In this document: in pieces, positions 42,894 to 54,783 of the stretch | How positions within the stretch are numbered: the first letter of the stretch is position 1 | Layout of the letters: every line of letters begins with the position of its first letter | Origin: Dasypus novemcinctus | Taxonomy: Eukaryota > Chordata > Mammalia > Cingulata > Dasypodidae | Direction: 5' to 3' | Assembly (NCBI RefSeq): GCF_030445035.2 | Contig: NC_080698.1 | Span: 6,000,038-6,064,037, forward strand | Length of the DNA stretch: 64,000 nt | Made by a program: the position numbers and the translations under genes | Notes under the pieces: generated by a model | Databases searched by the model: none | What the model saw: the letters and a program-made list of their open reading frames with translations, nothing else | What the model was told of the DNA's origin: nothing

Positions 42894-43282
42894 ATATATA
42901 AATAAAACTGATTTTTGTATAATGATCTTGTATTCTATGAATTTGCTAGATTCATCTATTAGTTATAGTTATTTTTAAGAGATTTCTTAGGGTTTTCTAT
43001 GTATAAAATCATGCCATCTTCAAATAGAGACAGTGTTACATCTTTCTGTTCAATTTCAATGACTTTGACCTTGTTTTCCTTGTTTTATTTTCTTGCTAGG
43101 ACCTCTAGGACAGTGGCAAATAGCAGTGGGAGAGCAAAGAGCCTTGTGTTATTTGTTATTCCTTATCTTGGGTGGAAAGCACTCATTCTTTCCTTATTAA
43201 ATATGACACTATATTTGGGTTTTCCATAGATGCGCTTTGTCAGGTTGAAGAAGTTCCCTTCTGGCCATCGTTTGCTGAAACA

Positions 43283-43350
43283 ACCTCCCTCCCTCCCTCT
43301 TTTTCTCCCTTCCTCCCTTCCTCTCCCCCTCCCCACCTCCCTTCCTACTT
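43283..43350. repeat. Pyrimidine-rich (CCCT/CTTC)n tract
   Basis: Nearly uninterrupted C/T on the plus strand inside the L1 remnant. It can form purine-pyrimidine triplex DNA. Confidence 0.85.
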
Positions 43351-43439
43351 TCCTATCATGAATGGGTGTTCAGTTTTGTCCAATGCTGTTTCTTCATCAA
43401 CAAGATGATCGTGTAGTTCCTCTCCTTTATTCTGTCAAC

Positions 43440-43933
43440 GGGGCAGATTGCCTTGTGGGGCACGGGCTCTGAATGGCTCCCAGGGACCCCCTCCTGGTAC
43501 CCAAGCTTTTGTGAAATCCCCCCTCCTTGAGTGTGGCCTGGACTTACCGACTCACTGAAACGAATCCAACGCGGTGGCATTTTACAAAGCCTGTGGGCTC
43601 CACCCGGGTGGCCTCCGCCTTCCCCCGTGCCGTGGAGCTCGGCTGCCATGCTGGGGGCCACCACGGGGACCGAGGCAGCTGTGGTCAACAGCCCTGGAGG
43701 AGCCGAGGCCCTCTGCCCAGCAGCCCAAGCACGTGAGCCATTTGGGAACAGGGTCCCCAGGGAGCCCTCAGAGGAGGCCAGCACCCAGCTGATGCCTCGA
43801 CCGCAGGCTCGGGGAGGCTGTCCCCCAGCGCGGTTAGGCTGCACCCACAGAAGGGGCGAGGTGACCATTGCGTGCTGCTCTAGGAGGCCACGCTGGGGCC
43901 GCTGTCCTGTGTGCAGCCACCGATGACTAACAC
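43440..43933 (+). mobile_element. Old TA-ACTAACACA-ended mammalian repeat inserted in L1
   Basis: Flanking L1 is continuous in sense before 43440 and after about 43933. The insert has GAAATCCCCCCTCCTTGAGTGTGGCCTGGACTT and ends GATGACTAACACA, matching a common old mammalian repeat whose inverse begins AGCTATTGCTGCATAACA. That inverse is present at 44776, 49447 and 63575. Internal CpG-rich text is odd for an old element. Confidence 0.6.
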
Positions 43934-44330
43934 ACATACTGATGGCTTTTCTGCATGTGAAACACATCTTGCGCTCTTGGGATAAGCCTCCCTTGGCCAC
44001 GGTGTGTTGTCCTTTCATATTTACTAATGTATTTTGTAAGGATATTTGTTTCTAGATTCATAAGGGATATTGGTCTGACCTTTTTATATTATGGTAGCCT
44101 CATAAAATGAGTTGGGAAGTAGTCCCTCCTCCTCTACTTTTTGAAAGAGTTTATGTAAAATCAGCATTATTCCTTCCTTAAATTTTTGATGGGACTCACC
44201 AGTGAGCCTGGAGTTTTCTTTGTGATAAGTTTTTTTTTTTTTAATTACAAATTCAATTTCTCTTGTACACAGAAGGCTATCCAGATTTTGTTTCTCCTTA
44301 TGTCACTTTCTTTTCCTTCTCCAGCTTTTA

Positions 44331-44775
44331 AAAATTGGAAGAAAACAGACTGGTCTGAGACTCAAAAGAAAGGCAATCACGGGGTGACAAGAACTCCAGG
44401 CGCCGAGCTTAGCGCTTACGGGAGGAGCGTGCTGTGTGGAACCACACTGAAGAGAACAGTTCATGGTGGAAGGAGACAGCAGAGGGGAGACGCGTGAAGC
44501 AGTTTTAGGAGTTTTAGGGTCCTAGAGAACAGGAGAACACGTGAGGTGTCAATGTGTGGATGTGACCTGAATTTGGATTCCCTTAAATCTTTGGAGAGAA
44601 CACGGATTGGGGTTCTTCTCTGCGCCATGATCCTTTAAATGTGACATCCCTCTGGCCCCCGACTGTGAAGGTGGGGGGTACAGAGGAGGCGGTGTGCTCA
44701 TGCTTTGTAAGCATCATCATTCCAGTGCTTTGTTTAAATTTACTGGAACTTCAGTAAAATAACTTGTATGCCTTG
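44331..44775. other. Unassigned sequence
   Basis: No gene or clear repeat recognised. The start may be residual L1. Confidence 0.35.
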
Positions 44776-45165
44776 TTCAGTTAGCTATTGCTGCATAACA
44801 AAATATCCCAATATGTAGGAACATAGAACAACTATTTATTATGATGCTCACAGGTCCTGTGTGGTCAGGAGTTTGAACAGGGGGTAGTGAGGGCAATTTG
44901 TTCTGCTCACACTGCCTGGAGCCCCGGCTGGAAGAACTGAAGGCGGGGACCAGAGCTACCTGAGGGTATTTCCACTCACGTGTCTGGCAGTGGATGCTGG
45001 CCGGGCTGTTGCGCAGAGCCCCCGCATGGGGCCTCTGTAGGTGGCCGGCGTCCTTGTGACATGGCGGCTGGGTTCCGAGGGTGACATCCTTGAGGGGAAG
45101 CCAGGCAGGGGCCTTTTAAACCCAGCCTCGGTGGTCACGTTGTGCCACCTTGGCCCCATTCTCTC
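44776..45165 (-). mobile_element. Old mammalian repeat, inverse copy
   Basis: Begins AGTTAGCTATTGCTGCATAAC and AAAATATCCCAATATG, with CAGGTCCTGTGTGGTCAGG and GACATGGCGGCTGGGTTCC further on. Same family as the insert at 43440-43933, on the other strand. Confidence 0.65.
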
Positions 45166-45267
45166 CATCGGGGCAGTCTCAAGGGCCTTTGCAGTTCAAG
45201 CTAGGGGAAGCAGATTCCACGCCTTGCTGGGGGGTGGCAAGGTTCTGGAAGAGCGTGTAGGCCATTT

Positions 45268-45575
45268 CCCTACCCCCTCGCGGCTTTTTTTGGCTTGCTC
45301 TCTGCTCTCTGTGTCCATCTGCTGTGCGTTCTTCTGTGTTTGTATTTATTTTTATTTATTCCCCCCCTGCCTTGTGGCTTGCTTGTTGTCTGCTTTCTGT
45401 GTCCATTCACTGTGTGCTCTTCTTGTCTCCCTTTTTGTTGCGTCACCTTGCTGAGGCAACTCCCCGTGGCACTTGTGGGCGAGCCTGCCTTCACAAGGAG
45501 ACTCCCAGGACACGAACCCAGGGCCTCCCATATGGTAGGTGGGAGCGCAGCTGATTGAGCCACAGCTGCTTCCCC
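45268..45575 (-). mobile_element. Rearranged DAS-type SINE with 12-base target duplication
   Basis: Head (GAGCCACAGCTGCTTCCC) at the right with B-box-like GAACCCAGGGCC. The tail motif TGTCTGCT-TCTGTGTCCAT-CTGTG occurs twice (about 45297-45345 and 45388-45435), so the 3' region is duplicated. TGTAGGCCATTT at 45256-45267 and 45576-45587 is a perfect target duplication. Confidence 0.88.
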
Positions 45576-45589
45576 TGTAGGCCATTTTT

Positions 45590-48150
45590 GGTAAATAAAA
45601 TCTGCCACTTGCCTCCACCATAGTCCCCTATGTTTGCTCTGCAAAAATAAGTGACATGTCAATCCCTTCCTAGTCACCTTGAGACGCTGGCAGTGGGGGT
45701 GGCAGTGGCGTGGGGGGCACAGTTCTCCCAATGTCCTGCTGATTGTTCTGTGGAGTCGTCATGGGTTGTCACAGCATGGACAGGACCCTGTGCATTAGAC
45801 TCGTGCCCGGGAGGGTGTCGCGCGTGGGGGCAGCTGGCAGGGGCGGATGTGAAGGGGAGCCCATGTTGCCTCTGCGATGGGGAGAAGCCCGACAAGCCTG
45901 CCACCCAGCTTCTCCATGTCTCTTTCTGTCCTTGACCTTGGAGTTTTTTGCTCTTACCCAGAGCTATGCATGTAGCTAAATGCTTTGGGATGACAATGAA
46001 CAGGAGAGAAAGGAGTGGCAGCTTCTCCAAGAGGGAACGGAGGAGGCGGGAGGTGCCTCGGTTGGGATCCTCAGGGAGAAGGGCCGGGGGCACTGAGTCC
46101 TGGATGGGGGCGATGCCAGCCCCTGAGCTGGGTGAGGCGCAGCCCCCGGAGCTCGTGCCCAGGCTCGCGTCCCCAGGAACCCCAAAGCCCTCCAGGCAGT
46201 GAGGAGCGAGGTCACAGAAGGTCATCTTCCATTCCAGTTCACGAGGGACGCTGAGCCAGGAGTCAACAAGCAGAAGGGAGGCAGGCACCCCACCTTTCAA
46301 TGAACAGCCAGAGCATTCTGTGCCAACCGTCCTCTTAACTGAAGGCAGCTCCAGAAAATTGGAGAGGGGTTCCAAGCCCACCCGTGCACCTGGCTTCTGC
46401 AGGAGACCCCACCAGCCGCTGAGCCGCGGAGCACCGTGGGGCCCCTCCTTTCGGAGCGCTCCCCCCTTTCAGACTCACAGAGGTGACGCTGTGGTAGTGC
46501 GATGAGCTACGACTGCGGCAGCCACAGCTGAGGGGACCAGGACCGTTGATCGGAAGCACGCTGTCGATCTTAGCTCCGCTCAGAGGCGCGCTCCAAAGTG
46601 CATCTGGAAGATGCTAGCCGGTCCCTGCAGGTAGGCCCAGCGCCTGGGGGGCCCGGGCGGCGGCCACAGCACACAGCTCTGGGGCGTGTGGGGTTGTCAC
46701 CCTTCCCATCCTCCTCCACCTCTGTGGCGCCCTGTGGGGCAGTCTACAGAGTGAGCAAGAGGCCTGGGATTGCGCCAGGGCAGCCCTGCACCGGCCATGT
46801 CCCGTCTCAGGCCTGAGGAGCAGAGAGAGTTGAGCTTTAGGGAGAAAGGACAGGGAGCGCCTGCTGTGGTAGGCGCCGGCACTGCCGGGCCAGCGCCCTT
46901 CACTGGGCTGGGGCGTTCCACCCTGACTGCTCTGAATTGGCTGCCAACTGCCTCCGGCGGCCTCCTTTCCCAGCCAACGGCCCTCTGCTGAGAGCTGTCC
47001 CCCACCGAATCCCGTGCCCCCATTCCTAGGTGCCATGTGTATCTGCTGTGTGCTTTGAGGATGTGCGGTTCAGCCACAGAGAACAAGAAGTGGGTGGGAC
47101 TCAGAAGCTGAGTTAAGCACGGGTGGTAAGGTAACCTGTGAGGCGCCACGGGCAGGTGTGCCCAAACATGAGAGAAAGGGGTGGAGAACAAGCAGACGTG
47201 AAATGTGCATAATACAATTAGTACACACCAAACACCAAACAGTCATGATGTGCTAAAGAAACACACACGAGCACACGAGGTGCTCAGGCTCCGCGTCCAC
47301 CCCCAGGTGATGCCCATTCTGGCTCCGTATCCCTCTGCCCGAGGAAAGCAAGTGAAGCCCATAGTTGCTGGGCAGGTAATTGGTGAGCCACAGTGGTAGC
47401 CAGGCACACTTGCCTTGGGGTCTTTCTGACTGAGCAAGTGTGCATCATCTGGCCCTGGGCATCTCCTGTCCATGTATCTCCTTGCACGCCCCCTCACGCC
47501 CCCTTGCACAAACCTCAGCTCTGATCCCCGTGGTCACAGCGTCAGCGGGGGAGGTTGATGTAGCAGAGAGCAGGGAAGAGGGGCCCTGGGTGAGCCAGAA
47601 TGCGGGCAGCGGGTCCTTCTGCCCACTCGTGCCCTATCCTAAATGGATTAACCTCCCTCATCTTTCTTTTTCTTGTTGCATGTTTTAAATCGATTGTCCA
47701 ACTTGAGCATCTTATTTTGGTTCTGGAGCCTTCTGGTTTGTGACCTCTGGGCAGCTTGCCTGGCAGTGTACTTGGAAGCATTTCCCATGTGACATTCAGG
47801 CTGTGCTCTCGGGGAACCTAATCTAGGAGCCCTGCTCAGGAGAAGGAAGGGACAAGAGATGAAGCCCTGATGAGCTCCCATTCTACTTCCAACTCCTGCC
47901 CCTTCCGGGTTCACCTTTCACTTCTGGAATTTGTCATGTATCGCAGTGATAATTTTCTGTTTTTGATGAAGCTGATCTGGTTAGTTTTCTGTTCCTTGTA
48001 ATGCAGGTAGCTTGCAAAAAAGTGAAAACCCTGCAGCTCTATAACCTGGCCTGAGACTGTGGTACCAGGAGTGGGCAAGGCTGGGCGTTGAGCCACTGCA
48101 CTGGGAATGGAATACAACCCCTAATGCAGTTTTATTGAGTGGGTGAGCCA
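45590..48150. other. Unique sequence, no gene recognised
   Basis: Ordinary GC-rich intergenic DNA. The 235-codon minus-strand frame at 45674-46381 overlaps plus-strand frames and shows no domain. Confidence 0.4.
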
Positions 48151-48154
48151 CAGG

Positions 48155-48315
48155 CTACCTACACCAGGATGATGGGGGAGTTTGTTAAAATGCAGATCCC
48201 TGGGCCCCATCCCACCTATACCAAATCAGAGTCTCCATTGGAGGAGCCTGGGAATCTGAATATTAGCAGTCTCCAGGTAACTCCTCTGGCTGTGGCTCAG
48301 TGCTTGACCTGGATG
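48155..48315 (+). mobile_element. MER5A-like hAT fragment
   Basis: GTTAAAATGCAGATCCCTGGGCCCC, CCAAATCAGAGTCTCC and GGAATCTGAATATTAGCAGTCTCCAGG follow the MER5A pattern. Confidence 0.7.
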
Positions 48316-48499
48316 ACACCTCCATTAGTAGCTTAATAGAAGAAGGAATCACACTATTGGCAGTGAAGAGGTCTCACTCCAAGGCTCTTTGGAAGTGAAT
48401 CTGGCTCATTATAGAATTGCATAGACGCTACTAAAATTAACCTTTATTTATTCTACCCTGCCCTATAGAAAGATGAAACACTTTATTGTCAATAATAGC

Positions 48500-48715
48500 A
48501 GATATTATTTATTCAACACCTCTTATGTTCCAAGTACTACGTGGTATAATATATATATTTCAGTTTAGCCCTCAAGTTCAACGATCAAGAACCCAGTTGA
48601 AGTAGCTGTTGTTACTCCGTTTTTCATCTGGGAAAATGGAGACTCAGAGAGGTGAAATAATTTACTTAGGGCCACACAATTAACAATGAGCAAGCAGCTG
48701 AACCAGGATGGAAAC
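48500..48715 (+). mobile_element. MIR element
   Basis: TTTATTCAACACCTCTTATGTTCC, TTTTCATCTGGGAAAATGGAGAC and ACTTAGGGCCACACAATTAAC are MIR landmarks spanning most of the element. Confidence 0.8.
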
Positions 48716-48861
48716 CCTTAAAATTATGATCCCAGCTCCCACATCTGAAAAGCATTTTTTCCCCAAGAATATCTCTCTGTTTTTGTGAATCAGGAACTGG
48801 AGAGCCACTTGGTCAGATGGGTCTCACTCAAGGGTCCCATGACATTGCAGTCACATTGTCT

Positions 48862-49440
48862 TGGCCTGAGTCTTTTGTGGACCCTAGAAGATTATGTTCT
48901 TAAGCTAACCCATTCCTGTGTGTGTAAGCCTAGTGTATGTGGGACCTTTGGGTTAGATGCAATTAAAGGAACTTTTGATTAGATCACTTTTGATTAGTTA
49001 GCTTCCATCAAGGACCTTTGACTAGATTGTGGAACCTGGGTCCTAATCCTTTGACTGGAGTCTTACGTAAACTGAGGACTGAAGACAGAGGCACATACAG
49101 AGAACAAGAGCAGCCATTTTACCCTGCCAGGTGAGAGAGGACTCCAGGATCGCCTGCTGCCCACAGGCTGAGAGAGAGAGAGGGTCCCAAAGGCCAAGAG
49201 AGGAGCCATATGCCTGATGGCCCACAGCCGGGCTCGGGGAGAAAATGAACCTGGAGGAGGGGGCAGAGGTTGGCCGCCATGTTGCCTGGCCACGTCCAGG
49301 TTTGCTAGCAACCGAACTTGGTGACGTGGCATCTCTCATGATGCCCTGATTTGGACATTTTCAAAGTTCCCTTTTATCCCATTTTAAAAGCCAGCCCATT
49401 TCTAGTATTTTGCAGTGGCAGCCCCTAGCAAACTGAAACA
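48862..49440 (+). mobile_element. MaLR-like LTR, diverged
   Basis: GGACCCTAGAAGATTATGTTC at the 5' side, GAGCAGCCATTTTACCCTGCC internally, and a 3' end CATTTCTAGTATTTTGCAGTGGCAGCCCCTAGCAAACTGAAACA. Its layout parallels the 39149 fragment and the TGTAGCAG family. The 5' terminus is unclear. Confidence 0.65.
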
Positions 49441-49446
49441 CTAGTT

Positions 49447-49735
49447 GTTGGCTGGGGTGTGGTAGTCCGAAGGCTTGATCGTAGCCATTGGTTTTGGCTG
49501 TTGGTGGGAGGGCTCAGCTCCTCTTCACAGGATTGCTGTGACCCCACGACATGGTGATTGTCTTTTTACCAGTGAGGGATCCAAGAGAACAAGGCAGCTT
49601 CCACGCCTAGCCTCAGGAGTCACCCCTTCTGTTCCTGCCATATCCGTTGGTCAGAGGGCAAGCCCTGACTTAGAGTGGACTGGATTACACAAGGGCATGA
49701 ATACCAGGAGGGGAGGCATGCCGGAAAGCTCTTTG
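49447..49735 (-). mobile_element. Old mammalian repeat, inverse 3' portion
   Basis: GACATGGTGATTG, GATCCAAGAGAACAAGGC, CCTCAGGAGTCACCCCTTCTG and GGCATGAATACCAGGAGG match the distal portion of the family at 44776. Confidence 0.6.
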
Positions 49736-50269
49736 GTGGCTGGCTACCATAACACCATCCGTTTGCTCAGCATTTCGTGGCTTATAAAGGCTTCTCATAT
49801 ACGTTATCTCCCTAGGTTCTCAGCAGAGGCCAGTGACCTGCCCCCTGTTTAGCTCAATATCTGTTTGTGGAATGAATTAATGGGCAAGGCAGGCATCGTT
49901 AGGCCCATCTTACGGAGGTGAGAACGGGGTGGAGGAGATTACGAGCGAGCCCAGAGCCCGGTCAGTTCACGACATGCTAAGTCTAAGCTCAGGTTGCACC
50001 ACCCCCCAACATTTATGTGCATCCTGGAGACAAAGCGAAGGTGCCACACAACCCCCATGGCTGTGGTCCTGGGCATTCTTCTAGCTGGATCCATTGTCTT
50101 TCCAGCCCGGACATGCTGGGCTCCTGGGTCCATGGCAGGACAAGCCCTGGTCAGTGGCCTCTTTCTATCCATTTGCCGGTGAACCACCAAGTGGGAGGTT
50201 GTGCCATTAACCTCGCTCGGTGAGAGAGATCCAGAGAGACCCCAGCTCTAGTCCCATCCCTGAGGTTCT
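49736..50269. other. Unassigned, includes a weak MIR-like stretch
   Basis: 49800-49960 has ATACGTTATCTCCCTAGG and CCCATCTTACGGAGGTGAGAA, reminiscent of MIR. The remainder is unique. Confidence 0.35.
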
Positions 50270-50560
50270 CCCATGACTCAAATATTGATTTTAAAAAAGA
50301 AATAATGCAGAGGAAAAGCACCGGGGAAAGTGGCAGTAGGACGTGGAGACAAGACAGAGAAGAAGGCAGTTCGGTCTACTCACGCTGCCAGCATTTTCCT
50401 TTCTCAGAGAGTGACGAATAGTTTTATTTTTCTTTTTTCCATTTGGGAAAAATGTACCAGCACAGTACTTAGCTCAGAAAAAAACAAACCTGACAGCCAA
50501 ACAACCGGCTCGCCCTGTCTCTTTAGCAGCTGCTATTAATGGGTGTCGGCTCAACATCGC
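50270..50560. promoter_or_regulatory. Candidate conserved non-coding element
   Basis: Motif-dense, transposon-free sequence includes GACTCAAATATTGATT, CATTTTCCTTTCTCAGAG and CAGCTGCTATTAATGGG. No repeat family is recognised. Candidate only. Confidence 0.25.
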
Positions 50561-50984
50561 TGCACCCGCAGACTTCCCAGAGCAGCCCCCATAGTGCCCC
50601 CTCGGGGGCGGGCAGCTGGGAGGTGAGCAGGCCTGGGCCAGCGGAGGTGGGCCGGGAGGTGGTAACCAGGCAACAGGCACGCTCACTGTGAGGGGCAAGG
50701 CGACGAGGGGCTTGGAGCCTGACGCAAGCAGAAGCCGAGAACAGCAGCGCCTCAAGGCAGAGGAAGAGGGGGCTGGAGGCAGGGCGCTCAGAGGGCCAGG
50801 AAAGAGCACCCCGTCCTAGGCTTGGGAAATCAGATTCCAGGCAAGGGGATTTCTGCATTCAGCAGTAACTGGATGACAATGAAATGATCTTGATACGGAA
50901 GCCAGATGCCAGCCCACGGAGGCTCTTCATATATACTTTATTTTAAGGATGAAGCTAGTGTGAAAATCACTAAATAACTCTGGG
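50561..50984. other. Unique sequence
   Basis: No gene recognised. Confidence 0.35.
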
Positions 50985-51660
50985 GACACTTAACAAAGGA
51001 AACTCTACGAAGGGCCACTAAGCTCTTCAAACAAGACAACAATTTTAGCCATCAAGGAAATGCACCTGAAAACCACGACGAAATACCATCGCCTGCCACG
51101 AGGGCGGCTAGCAGGATGCTTACCAGCACCATATGTTGGCGGAGACGGGGAACAGCTGCTGGGGGAAGGCAAAACGCTATAACCTCCTCAGCAAACTGCT
51201 TGGCAGTTTCTTATAAAGTTAAACAGAGATCCATCTACCCTAGAATGCAGTGATTCCGCTCTTAGATATTTACCCAAGAGAAATGAAAACATATGCCCAT
51301 GAAATGATTTGTACGTGAATGTTTCCAAGCAATTTTATTCATAATAGCCCCAAGCTGAAAAAGCCCCCAAACATCCATCAATAAGAGAGCAGTTAAATAA
51401 ATTATCCAACGAGTGAAATCGTTCGGCAATTTAAAGATGAACCGACGGTACGTGCGAGAACATGGGTGACTTTCACAGACACGATCCCGAGCGAAAGAGG
51501 CCGGGCACAGAGTCCATCTCCATCCTCTGCCGTCCAAGAACAGGTGAAAATGAAGCTGCGGTGGCAGAAATCAGAGTGTGGCTGGGGGGAGCGGGAGGGA
51601 AAGCAACGGGGAGGGGAGCGGCACCATCTCGTTGACGAAAACTCTCTAGATCTTGTTTAG
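50985..51660 (+). mobile_element. Sense L1 ORF2 3' end / 3' UTR fragment
   Basis: CATCAAGGAAATGCACCTGAAAACC, AGATATTTACCCAAGAGAAATG, ATTTTATTCATAATAGCCCC and CAACGAGTGAAATCGTTCGG-like phrases are the sense landmarks of an old L1 3' end. Several CpGs are present. The minus-strand frame at 51262-51537 is an antisense artefact. Confidence 0.8.
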
Positions 51661-52295
51661 GGATGTGGACAATTGTCGAAACCCATCAAGCCGAGCGCCC
51701 AAGTTCATTATACTTGGCTACGTGCTAGTGGCTTCTCAATTTTTAGAAACATTAACCCACAGGCAAACTGGAGTCTCCAGGGCTGGGGTGGCGAACATCA
51801 AGCCCGTGTGCTGCTGCTTCGTTGGTTTCCGTGGCGGATTTTACGACTGCAGCCCTCGGCTCCTCAGCCGCCACCATGTGGCTCTCTGGCCAGCCACCTG
51901 CAGTCGGTCGCAAAGCCAGTGCTGCTGCTGACTGCTGCTGTGACCCACCACAGCCCGTTATGGTCTGGTGAGGTCCGGGGAAATGCAGGTTATCTATAAA
52001 AATGCTAATCCCCTTACAGAAAGCTTGTAAGCCATCCCAAAGCCCACGCCCTCGTACACCGCTAATGCCATTTAGAGCATTTTCCTCTGCAGGGCTGAAT
52101 CTGAGTTTGGATCCTGTTTTCAGTCTTCTAATCACTTCTCCAAGTTGCTGAATAGTTTTCATCACCTTTTCTCTTTAACGGTGGCATAGCAGCTCGAGCA
52201 GCTGCACTATCGTTTGCAGCCCTCCCGCATGGCGGTGGACGCCCCCTCCCTCCTCATTTGTACGTTTGGGGAGCAGGGTTTTGGTTGTGGCTGTC
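51661..52295. other. Unassigned sequence
   Basis: Unusual (CTG)-rich text near 51930-51945. Otherwise nothing recognised. Confidence 0.35.
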
Positions 52296-52445
52296 GTGAA
52301 CCTTCACCGAGTACCTGCTCTGTGTGGACACCATAGCTAGCCCTTTGCATACATTTATTTAATCTTCACAACCAATGAGCTCCGTTTTACAGATGGGGAA
52401 CCCGAGGCCCAGAGGCGTTAAGCCGCTCATTCTGGGTTATGCCAA
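52296..52445 (+). mobile_element. MIR element
   Basis: CGAGTACCTGCTCTGTGTGG, TTATTTAATCTTCACAACC and TCCGTTTTACAGATGGGGAACCCGAGGCC are ordered MIR landmarks. Confidence 0.85.
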
Positions 52446-53655
52446 CAGTAAGTGGCAGCGTAGGGACTGGACAAGATGCCCGCTGGCCTAGAGAAGCAGG
52501 CGGGAAGGCGTCTGTGCGCCCTCCTATAGAAGGAACGGCCTTTGGCCACATGCCCGAGGGTCTCAGGGTGGTGGCTGCCCGCCTGCTGCCCGCTGGAACG
52601 GCCCGTGCCAGCGAGGCTGAGCCCCCCTGCGCCGCTTCCGGCTGGCCCCCTCAGCCTCCAGCCCGTGCAGCGACGATTCCACAGGTCGGCTGTCCTGTTC
52701 TTGGGGTACGTCCTGTGGTGGGCCCAGCGGGCGGCTGCAGGGCTCAGGGTCAGTCCAGCCGTGCAGGGGCTTCCGCTGCGGAGGCAGTTGTGGGACCCCC
52801 GTGTCCTTGCTGTCTTCCGGAAATGCTGAGGGAGAATCATGGAATTCCTGGAGCTTTTCTGAGCAAGGCCTGGGGATGGCTCGGGGACCCCTCGGCCTAT
52901 TCTCTAGCAATGAACCACTGTGGGCAGGGGGGTGCCGCGCCTCACGTGCCCGGGACGAGACCCACGGGTCAGCGTACGTCGAGCACAGAGCCAACAGCTG
53001 GTGGTTTCCTCCCCCTGCCCAGATGAAAAGGCCCTCCTCCGCCAAGGGCACGTGCCGGGCTCTTTCTTTTCGGCACCGCCCCTCTTTCCATCCCCGTGCT
53101 TGGCGACTTCAGCTTCTAATTGGCTTTCCAGCAGGGCCCCGGTCAGCCAGATACCCACAGCATAGCGACTGTCACTTTGTAGTGGGCTCCTTTGGGGTAC
53201 ATGCCCAGTCCTCCCCTCCTCTGAGAGCTGCACCCACCCCTCCACCGAGGTGGAGCCTATGACCTCGGGTGTCCGCTCTGACCTTGCTCCTCCGGTCAGA
53301 GCCGGTGGGCACGTGGCCTGAGCAAGACCATCAAAGCTTCTGGAAATTTACGTCGTCATTTAGAATTGGGGTGAATCCCTCTGGGTCACTTGACAAGGAC
53401 CTGTGGCCTTGGAGGTTTTGGGGGTGACCACTTCCACCCCAAGAGTGGCCAACACAGGCGGGAGGTGGGCCAGGAGAGGCGAGCCGCCGGGTCCTGCAGA
53501 GGCCCGTGGGACATGCCGTCCAGGAAGGGCTGCCGGTGACACAGAGGGGTGGGACGTCCTAAGGAAGACTCCACTCGGCTCTGCTTCCCGCAGTGTCCCG
53601 GGGCCGGCGGTGGGGTGGCCAGCAGGGGGTGGGTGCTGGAGGCGCTCCCTCTCGT
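52446..53655. other. Unique GC-rich sequence
   Basis: Overlapping frames up to about 195 codons on the plus strand, none recognisable. Confidence 0.4.
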
Positions 53656-53659
53656 TGGG

Positions 53660-53768
53660 GCGGTGGTATACGGGTGGACACATTTGTCGAAGCCCATCCG
53701 TCTACACACTTAAAACCCGACATTTCATTTTACGTAAAATTATACCTCAAAATTAATTCAAAAAAATA
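53660..53768 (+). mobile_element. Old L1 3' tail
   Basis: CATTTCATTTTACGTAAAATTATACCTCAAAATTAA followed by an A-run is the 3' end signature of L1M elements. Confidence 0.7.
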
Positions 53769-54572
53769 GAAGAGCGGAGAGCCGCAGGGAGAGTTCTGGG
53801 CTGCAGCCCCAGGTGAGGCCCTCCTCAGCGTGGCGGGAGGAGAGCCAACGGGCCTGTCCCCCAGCCCGAGCACTGCGTGGACCCGCGGGTGCTCTCGGCA
53901 GCCCCGGCCCCCGCCTGCGCACGCCCGCGGGGTGGGGTCTCGCCATCTGCGCTTCGGCTAAGGGGGCGTGTTACGGCTCGGGCCCTCGAGACGTCGTCCG
54001 GGGAAGCAAGGACCACTCACCCTTGGGTTCACGTAAGCTGTTCAGAAAGTGCACCTGCTCCTCAGGTGCTTCCTTCCGGAGCTTTCTCCAGTGCGAAAGG
54101 ACGATGCCACGTGGGTGTCCCTGGTGGACGTTAACTGAGGTGACCCATCCAGAACACATCCCCCCTTCTGGAGACAGAGCAGCTTGCCTCGAGGACCCCC
54201 AGCTCGTAGCTTCAGGCAGCCTGGGAGGCTGCGAGGGGGCCCGAGCCTGCTCCCCCAAACAAGGACATGTCCCAGCCTGCCCAGAAGAGCTCTGCCCCTC
54301 TCCCCAGAGCCGGTCGTCTCCACCCCAGGCCAGGGCAGGGCAGTCTGGGGGGACACCTGGGGAGACAAGGAGCTGCCTGTTGTCTGGGGTGGCTCAGCCA
54401 GGAGGACGTGAGCCTGTAGCTGTTTGAACCGTTTGAGCCCCGTGGGTTGAGCTGTGGCTGAAGCTACAGGTCAGATCCTAGACTTCAAGAGCTGTGGAAA
54501 CGAACGCATTTCTTCTTTATGCTTCAAAGCAAAGACTCTGCCACCTGTTAGAACAAAAATGACCAGAGAGAG
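53769..54572. other. Unique GC-rich sequence
   Basis: CpGs are frequent at 53815-54000. No gene recognised. Confidence 0.4.
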
Positions 54573-54783
54573 GTTGTTGTTTTTTTAGGAGGTACCAGGA
54601 ACTGAACCCAGGACTTCATACATGGGAAACAGGTGCTCAGCCACTGAGCTACCTCCTCGCATTGCTCGTCAATGAGAGTTGTGTGTTTTTCATTTGTTTG
54701 TTTTGTTTTTAGGAGGCACTGGGGATCGAACCCAGGACCTCGTCCATGGGAAGCAGGTGCTCAACCACTTGAGCTACATCTGT
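54573..54783 (-). mobile_element. Dimeric tRNA-Ala-type DAS SINE, antisense (copy 2)
   Basis: Two tRNA-Ala-like units, each with B box (reverse of GAACCCAGGAC or GAACCCAGGACC) and A-box region (reverse of ACTGAGCTAC or ACTTGAGCTAC). The linker starts ATGAGAGTTGTGTG, comparable to CTGAGAGTTGG in copy 1. Confidence 0.82.

Larger units (their letters stand above)
42207..44330 (-). mobile_element. Antisense L1 ORF2 fragment carrying nested insertions
   Basis: L1 landmarks in order: ATTCCTAAATAGATTATGTTAC with TTGATGCTATTATAAATGG (42268-42316), GATCTTGTATTCTATGAATT, GGGTTTTCTATGTATAAAATC, TTGTCCAATGCTGTTTCTTCATC, TTCATAAGGGATATTGGTCTG and CACCAGTGAGCCTGG. The L1 is interrupted by an LTR (42359-42893), a pyrimidine-rich patch (43283-43350) and an older repeat (about 43440-43933). 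Open frames inside are decayed reverse-transcriptase remnants. Confidence 0.85.
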
